64,000 nt of DNA from NCBI RefSeq assembly GCF_000003605.2, contig NW_003137821.1:120082-184081 (forward strand). Direction: 5' to 3'. A model generated the notes under the pieces. That model saw only the letters and a list, made by a program, of their open reading frames with translations. It searched no databases and was not told the DNA's origin. The stretch's first letter is position 1, and the number at the start of each line of letters is the position of its first letter. Positions 57,436-64,000 of the stretch are shown here, piece by piece. A program made the translations under genes and the position numbers. The DNA is from Saccoglossus kowalevskii (taxonomy: Eukaryota > Hemichordata > Enteropneusta > Harrimaniidae).

Positions 57436-60353
57436 TAGACTTTACAGTCTTTATTTTCATTTTAGTTTCAATTTAGAATTGTTGAAAACATGCCTGCGTG
57501 GCTGCTACATGTAAAAATGATTTGGAATGTGTCCAGAACCTGCAGAACATAAAAAGTTAAGTAGCAGCAACAACAACGTTTCTTCACATTTTGTGTTGAT
57601 TTGGATCGACCATTGTCATGGAAACGACCTGATAAAAACACTACTACTATTATAAAACGTGATGTCTAACAAATTTGACCTGTATCTCTCGAACTCTCGC
57701 TATATTACCGGTAATTACAAGTCAATAAAGTTCTTCAAACCTTTGATCTAAATTTCATATCCTTAAACAATGCCTAAAATAAAATAAAAACCACTAAAAA
57801 AAATGAAATCTACGGGGAAAAAAACTTTGCACAATTATTTTTGCGAGAAATTACAAACAAATAATGTATTGTATTTTATTAAAACATTAGAAGTCATTGT
57901 AATTCTAATTTATTGGCTTATATAATTAACCACATGCAAATTAATGTTGATGCTCTGACATTCACTGCAAAATAAATGTTATCAACCTGTGTTCAGCAAA
58001 GCTTAACAGAAGTCATGTCGGCACAGGTGGAAAAATGAGTGACAGTCGGAAAATCATTATTGAGCTAACCTAGATCTTAATGTCAGCTCGGTCAAATATG
58101 ACACAGCAAACTGAAAGGTTTCCATATTCAATAATCAGTGTATTTTCAAAATACATGTACTGACTTGTACTTGTCTGTGATGTTCATGTAAAAATAATAA
58201 TTATTATAAAAATCAATTTTATGTGGATATTAAAATTTGTTCCAATATTTCTGATTGCTTGGAACAGAAATGATAAATGATATTGCTGTGAAACCTGAAA
58301 TCTCATAGTTTTATAGTCATAGAATATTTTTTTAATGGAATAATTAACACTTTTGTTAATTTTCTCACTATTAAAAAAATACATTTATATTTATATAAAT
58401 TTGTTTCATAATTTCTTCTCAATTTTGACCAAGACATTTAACTAAGAAAATATTAATGTCCGGTTGTTTCAAAAATATCTTAAAAATAGAAAAATACTTT
58501 AAAAAATGGTGGGGGATAAATGATGGCACTCAAAAAAGGGTGAACAAGACAGATTAAGATTGCAGAATAGAAATTCCAAACATTCCATGGTAAATGATCC
58601 TTTATTAAGTATCAGATCCCTCAACCAGAACAAAATTCATTTCAATCTAAAACACTAAAATTTACTAAAAACCGAGAGACTTATCTTCAAAAATTTAATT
58701 AAATGCATTTTTTATTGATTTTTCATATTATTTAATACAGAGCCAAAGGGTGGTTTGTTGTACTAAATGAACACGATATTAAGAATGTGAAAATTTCATG
58801 TTTTGTATATGCATGCAGTACCTAGACAGCTGAAAAATTAATTTTCAGCCTACCAACAAAAATTTTCAGCTATTTGCATGCTAAAATTTTGGTTCTGTAT
58901 GACCTGATTTAAAAAATTGTGAAAAAGTTGACCAAAAAAATGCAGTTATTTAACGTGGGTAGGATTAGACCGTCGTGAAACAGGTTAGTTTTACCCTACT
59001 GATGAAAAGAGTGAAATTTCTAAGGTCTGTGTTCAAACCCTAATTAACTATTTGATCATCATAAAGATTCCAACTAATTTCATGAATTTTTTTGTAACAA
59101 TTTAATGTAATGTAATCTGAAAGTTGACAAAAAATGACTTTGTATATATTTTACATGAATATTTGGCACAAAAATATTAAATTTATTTATTTTTTGAGCA
59201 CTAAAGTTAACTTTTGTCATGTTTCACAAAATAAATCCACATAATTGTTTCTATATTTTTTCAGTACATGTTGCAAATATAAAATGTTGTTCATATGATT
59301 TAAAAACATTTAATCATAATTTATTTTTAATGTTGATCAAACCCTTCAATCAATAAGATATTTTGGTCAAATTATGTAAAAAAAATTACAATAACAATAT
59401 GTGCAAAATTGGAAAAATTATACTGCTCAAATAGATATAAAAAAAAACGGAAGAAGTTATTCACGTATTGCAAAACCTGGTTAAAAATGATGTATGTGCA
59501 TGTACCAGTGGTATTGATGTCGTCAAGTTCAGTGAAAACGATACTATTCCTTTGAGTAGGTTAATTTACGGTGCAATTTGCAACCTTTGATGCGCTAGAC
59601 ATAATGTAATTTCATTTATTGAACAGAATTTACCAAAATTGCCGTAGTAATTAGCAGCTTGAATGCCCTCGTTAATAATTCATGGCCATTTCATCTTGCC
59701 ATCACTGTGATGGAGAGCACCATTGTTACGTCTCTTAAAAACAGGTTAACTGTAACCAAGCCAAGTGACATTGCAATATTTGAATACAATAAACACTCTT
59801 CGATCAACGCTGGTTGTATTCGTGTGTAGAAATTATGGGTTGAATTTATACCTCGAATTTCAGTCGCAGTTGAATTTCAGTGTAGTACATTGCTACTTTC
59901 ATATGAAGCGAATTTCCGGCAAGCATGTGTTCGTCACTCCATTAGCGCTATTATCGTACCATGAACCTTATCTCCTTGACAACTTCACATTATACAATGT
60001 CCCAGTCATGTGCGCTGTTGATAATATTCCATCTATATTCAACATATTTATTATGGTGCTACATTTTTCACATATTTATCTATTTTTCTAAGTAAATAGT
60101 AATTGTTTACTTTCGATATTCCTGTTTCTCAGTCTCTCAATTATTAATTAAGTTCTGCCAAATTAATTCAATATAATTTAAATTTAAATTAAACGAAACA
60201 AGGCCTGCTGAACCGCTGTCATCAAACACAATGGAATTTTAATTACTCTTTGTCAAAAGATCATTATTTTGACTATAATGTAATTTTGTTTCTCATTAAA
60301 TGTCCAGCCTCCTCATTATAGGGGATCATCACATATTAACCATCACAAAAGCC
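57436..60353. other. Non-coding stretch, parts possibly conserved
   Basis: No gene supported. The segment 59560-59760 has the mixed, repeat-poor look of conserved non-coding DNA (GTAATTAGCAGCTTGAATGC, TAATAATTCATGGCCATTTC), but nothing in a single sequence can prove it. A 108-codon plus frame at 59765-60091 is hydrophobic and featureless. Confidence 0.3.
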
Positions 60354-60368
60354 TATTGTTATGCAAAT
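60354..60368 (+). promoter_or_regulatory. SOX-POU composite motif
   Basis: TATTGTTATGCAAAT differs at one base from CATTGTTATGCAAAT, the juxtaposed SOX and octamer element bound by SOX2-POU5F1 in mammals and by SoxB-POU pairs elsewhere. Octamer ATGCAAAT is perfect and the SOX half-site keeps ATTGTT. It sits in repeat-poor, AT-rich DNA with TAAT words, in the middle of a coding-free region. Confidence 0.45.
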
Positions 60369-61289
60369 AACTTGTATAATTTACTTTACTAAGATCTTAA
60401 TCTGACAATTAATAATAATATTATCGTTGCTGAAGATATCGTTAAATAAAATCCCAGATTACTGCTGCTTTTTCATTTTCTCCATCATATTGAGTGTTTG
60501 ATTTCATTTAAATGATCCTTTTATGTCCCAGCAGTATTTCAGGGTTGAAATCAATATGCTCATTTTGCTAGGAAGTATCTACTATTCACAGAAGTCAACC
60601 CTGGTTATAAGATTAAGTTCGCTATTTGTAATACTGTGTGTATTTAATGGAGCCTTATGATTTGTTGCAAGGTGTCTATATTAATTGCAACTGGAAAAAC
60701 ACAAATAATTTTCTCATTAATAATGATTCATTTATTGTACAGTAAAAGGGTTGTTAAAAGCACACATATAAAATATGGGAAGAATTCCAGTCTGTAACTA
60801 GTGCCCTCTAGTGTCCAGATTGGGAAACTATTTCATGTTGAAAATAAAACGAGAAACAAATTAGCTTTCCTTACTTTTCATGAATTTGTTCAAAAAATTG
60901 TGATTAATCAATTATTCCATATCTTCTCCAAGTTGTAAACTAGGACAAATGCCAAGGGCTAGCCGCCAGCTCGACTTAATTTGACAGTTTGATTTACGAT
61001 GCCTACGCATGTCTAGCTAATTATATTTCCATTTCAATTAAGGTTTCATTTATTGATAGTTCAAACAGTTATTAATAGATGAATAGCTGCAGGCAGGTTT
61101 TTTTTTTTCTCTCCGTAATTGTTATATCTTTGATGATAGTTGCTCTAATATTTCAAGTCACCAGTGTCGCTTTTAATGATGGACGTCCTGGCTTTAAAAT
61201 AAAGACAAATTAGAAAACAGACTATGTTAAATTTGATCACTTCAGCTGCTACCTGCATGAAGCAGCGTGCAGACAGTCAGTGCCTGTAA
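60369..61289. other. Non-coding stretch with one CTCF-like word
   Basis: GTGCCCTCTAGTGT at 60801 matches the reverse CTCF core at 13 of 14 positions. The segment 60880-61080 is repeat-poor with homeodomain-like TAAT words. No gene is seen. Confidence 0.3.
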
Positions 61290-61734
61290 CCTGCAGATGA
61301 CACTTTCTACTCGTAGGGGGCGCTGTTTTTACCTGCAGGTGGCACTGTTCTTACCTGCAGATGACGCTGTTCTCACATGCAGATGGCGCTGTTCTTACCT
61401 GCAGATGGCGCTGTTTTTACTCATAGCTGGCACTGTTCTTAGCTGCAGGTGGTGCTATTCTCATTCCGAGTGCCGATTTTGCTGTTCCTGCCCATAATGG
61501 TGCCATTTTTACCTGTAGGTGGCGCTGTTCTAACCCCTGAATGGTGCTATTCTTACCTGCAGTTGGCGCCATTCTTACCTGCAGGTGGCGCTGTTCTCAC
61601 CCCTGAATGGTGCTATTCTTACCTGCAGTTGGCGCCATTCTTACCTGCAGGTGGCGCTGTTCTCACCCCTAAATGATGTTATTCTTACAGTACCTGTAGT
61701 TGGCGCCATTCTTACCTCCAGGTGGCACTGTTTT
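61290..61734. repeat. 22-bp tandem array (CTGCAGRTGGCGCTGTTCTTAC), about 19 units
   Basis: Unit starts fall near 61331, 61353, 61375, 61397, 61419, 61441, 61511, 61533, 61555 and 61577, at 22-bp steps apart from one irregular stretch at 61463-61510. In the second half a 66-bp higher-order repeat of three unit variants appears (GGTGGCGCTGTT, GAATGGTGCTATT, AGTTGGCGCCATT). It is markedly GC-richer than its surroundings. Plus frames across it are by-products of the period. Confidence 0.92.
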
Positions 61735-62267
61735 TTGGATAATGTTAATAACTTTTATTTATGTTTATATATATATACGTATATAATAGTCTATCATCAA
61801 ATGTGGTCTAATTTACAATAAAGTTAAAATTTGGTTTATATGTGTTTCTGTCAGAGATGTGTTTTTAATAGAGCAAATACAGTAATTGTGCAAATTGCTG
61901 GAATTCCCATTATAAACTAAATGGTATACTTGTTAAAACAATCAAAGTCCAGAACGAGTAGTGTTTAATGCTATTCTTATAATTGGTGTTGCTATGGTGA
62001 CAGTTAAAAACAAACAGATATTATCAGTTTTGTTGATTGCACTTGAAAATTGTCAGGATATTATCAGAGTTATGTCTATATTGTGGCACTGGAAATTCCT
62101 CCCATATGGTTACCGGCGAGTGCAAATTTACATGTCTAATAGTGCAGCCTGTCTTAGGCTTGCTTTCTGATATCATCAACAAATACTGAGGGCAAAATTC
62201 TTAAAGACTAGTGACTTCATATTATTTAAATTAGCCATCAAATCTTTGCTGCTAGCAATTTGTTGAT
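61735..62267. other. Non-coding spacer
   Basis: No supported gene or repeat beyond a short TA run near 61767. Confidence 0.35.
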
Positions 62268-62503
62268 TTAACCTTTTTGCCACCAGTGTCCTCTTTTCAT
62301 CACAAATTCACAAAATGGTCCCATTTATAGTCTGCACTTTCCTTCAAAAGATAGGGACAAAAATAGCCAAATTTTTTGAGTAAAAATTGAAAATTTACTC
62401 AAATTGTGTCTGTTGGCTCCAAAATTAGGGTTCATTTCCAGAAATATTGAAGAATATTTGTAAGAAAAATTTGGTTGAGTAAGACTGGTGCTGAAAAGGT
62501 TAA
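62268..62503. mobile_element. TTAACCTTTT-ended MITE (piggyBac-like)
   Basis: 236 bp with ends TTAACCTTTTTGCCACCAGT and (reverse) TTAACCTTTTCAGCACCAGT. TTAA followed by CC is the usual piggyBac target and end, so a non-autonomous piggyBac relative is likely. The interior is AT-rich with no frame. Confidence 0.75.
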
Positions 62504-63357
62504 TGATGATTGTGGAGTTAAAAATTTCTTTCAGACTCTAGTGAAACAAAATTCCTTTTCACACAAATCCTTAAATCTGTGATACATTTCATAAAAATTT
62601 GGTTCTCCTTGTGATTCCATGCTTACATGTAGCTGTATCTCTGATATTCAACTAATTGTGTAATTTCCTGTCAAGACATCACATCACACCATACCAAACT
62701 AATTCCTTCCGTTAACATTCTAGGGTCACTAAACTCTCATCTATTGTGAAATTCACTAAAATGATGCACATTCTTTTTTTTTAATTTAATTTAATTTGTA
62801 CTTGCTATTGAATATGAATTTATAAATTACATATTTAAATTAATGTGAGTACTTAATATCTGAATCGCGTGGAGAATGAAACACAATTAATCAAAATATA
62901 GTGAAGTATTGGTTATGGCTTGCTATTTCTTTTTGTTTGTTTATAACATTAAAACTTAATTATTTTTAAAAAATATATATTTTGTGGTTTTGTGAAAACC
63001 AAGTGTTCTATTGAAGTGACACAGTTTTCGCATCCACAGTTTTCACATCATATACGCAGCATGTGTATTGTGAACGTGAAATGCACAATACATTTGGTAT
63101 TATAATTTATGCAAACTGATTTAATCTATAATCAGTTTGTTCATTGTATATTATCATAATTTGTCTGCTAAGTTATTAATGACTTATTAATATTCTGGTT
63201 ATGACTATGATAATGTCTCATACATTTTGAAAGCTGAAATATGTTTTCTTTCTTTCAGTGGTTGACCAGTCATAGTAACATACATGTACGTTGTGTTTAG
63301 ACGTACGGTAGTTCCTATATTGATATAAACGTATCTAGAACGCTTAGGAGAACATAC
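62504..63357. other. Non-coding spacer
   Basis: AT-rich, no supported gene or repeat. Confidence 0.35.
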
Positions 63358-63550
63358 TACTGTGAAATACTTAATTTTAGGTGGAATTAATTTTCGCTGA
63401 AAAGGCTTTTTGGGTGTTTTGTATGGAATTTATTTTACTGATTTTTGATGAGTTGAATGTGAAATATTGGGGAAAAAAGTATATTCGCTGGAATCTAGTT
63501 TCACTGAAGCATCCCTTCAGCGAAAAATAGCGAAAATAATTCATATGGTA
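63358..63550. mobile_element. TACTGTAAAATAC-ended MITE, copy 4
   Basis: Left end TACTGTGAAATACTTAATTT. The interior matches 28927 (GGCTTTTTGGGTGTTTTGTA, AAAAGTATATTCGCTGGAAT, CTTCAGCGAAAAATAGCGAA). The right end is decayed to ATTCATATGGTA. Confidence 0.83.
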
Positions 63551-64000
63551 TAGCAATGGAGCGTAGTGCAGCTAACATGTCAAGAAAGATATGTTTGGAT
63601 GTCAAAGAGCACTTATTAGTAAATGGAAGGATGATGACATTTTGTACCAAGTTGACAGCTCAACAAAGAACAAAAAACGTTTACATGTATGAGGGCGTGA
63701 TTTCAGCTGAAGCCGATTGGGTCGCAAGTAGGTCCTGATGCTGGTCCTGATTAATGTAATCCCTCTACAAACATGAAAGATTAAAAATATTAGACATGTG
63801 CAGAGATCCTGGAGATTTATAGACTTATTTTTGTATCTATACAGCAGCTGTCTGAACATAACAATAGAGATGTGATGCTTGATTTATAAAGAGATATTAA
63901 GCAATGAATAATTATAAATATAATTTATCACACCGAATATAACAATGTGATGATATCAGGTGACTTCAAGATGACCCTTTGTCATGTGACCTAACACTGA
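63551..64000. other. Non-coding end of window
   Basis: A 60-codon plus frame (63556-63738) and an overlapping 85-codon minus frame are unconvincing. Nothing else is seen. Confidence 0.3.

Noticed and set aside
59765-60091. 108-codon plus frame
   Set aside because: Hydrophobic, AT-driven residue usage and no motif; it falls in a repeat-poor stretch better explained as non-coding.
61267-61821. Plus-strand frames of about 75 codons across the 22-bp array as secreted Cys-rich repeat proteins
   Set aside because: The period (22 bp) shifts frame each unit and several frames are partly open; no start context.

Overview
The window looks like a nuclear scaffold from a non-vertebrate metazoan. The sequence is AT-rich, with GT-AG introns, two assembly gaps (17475-17547 and 46177-46949), dense small inverted-repeat transposons and several minisatellites. 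Recurrent TACATGTA-type words and the repeat types recall marine invertebrates such as hemichordates, lancelets or molluscs, but I cannot fix the phylum. I see no bacterial-style operons, rRNA, tRNA, CRISPR array or retrovirus-like element.

Genes. The one gene I can build with confidence lies on the minus strand at 21642-30047. It has eight coding exons, all with GT-AG borders and matching phases, and encodes a 938-residue, mostly disordered acidic protein. Its last exon ends in RRVGLSRKQRLHPLHPYY, which resembles the C-terminal RAD51-binding motif of RAD51AP1 and RAD51AP2. A non-coding first exon and a CpG-richer stretch lie upstream. About 0.9 kb further on, a CACGTG plus AAAATGGCGACC pair may mark a divergent promoter. 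Two long intronless reading frames, at 925-1794 (minus, 289 aa) and 12195-12947 (plus, 250 aa), look like real but unrecognised genes. A possible signal-peptide first exon is at 18463-18525.

Layout. 1-3.5 kb: the 289-aa gene and AT-rich flank. 3.5-10.2 kb: a cluster of tandem arrays (18/19 bp, 27 bp, 5 bp, TA, AAAT and 60 bp) with a broken LINE 3' end among them. 10.2-15 kb: the 250-aa gene and its flanks. 14.3-20.9 kb: several small TTAA-flanked transposons. 21.6-30.5 kb: the RAD51AP-like gene, with repeats in its introns. 31-64 kb: no convincing coding exon over about 33 kb, but many dispersed inverted-repeat elements. The interval 60.3-61.8 kb holds a SOX-POU composite motif and a 22-bp array whose unit resembles both the CTCF core and an E-box.

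The best leads are the RAD51AP-like gene with its skippable giant exon; the 22-bp CTCF/E-box-like array and nearby SOX-POU site; the TTAA/AGCGCGGTAGTCGTC transposon group, which shares ends but has three interiors, one with a short peptide frame; and the gap at 46 kb, which lies inside a transposon with 24-bp inverted ends.
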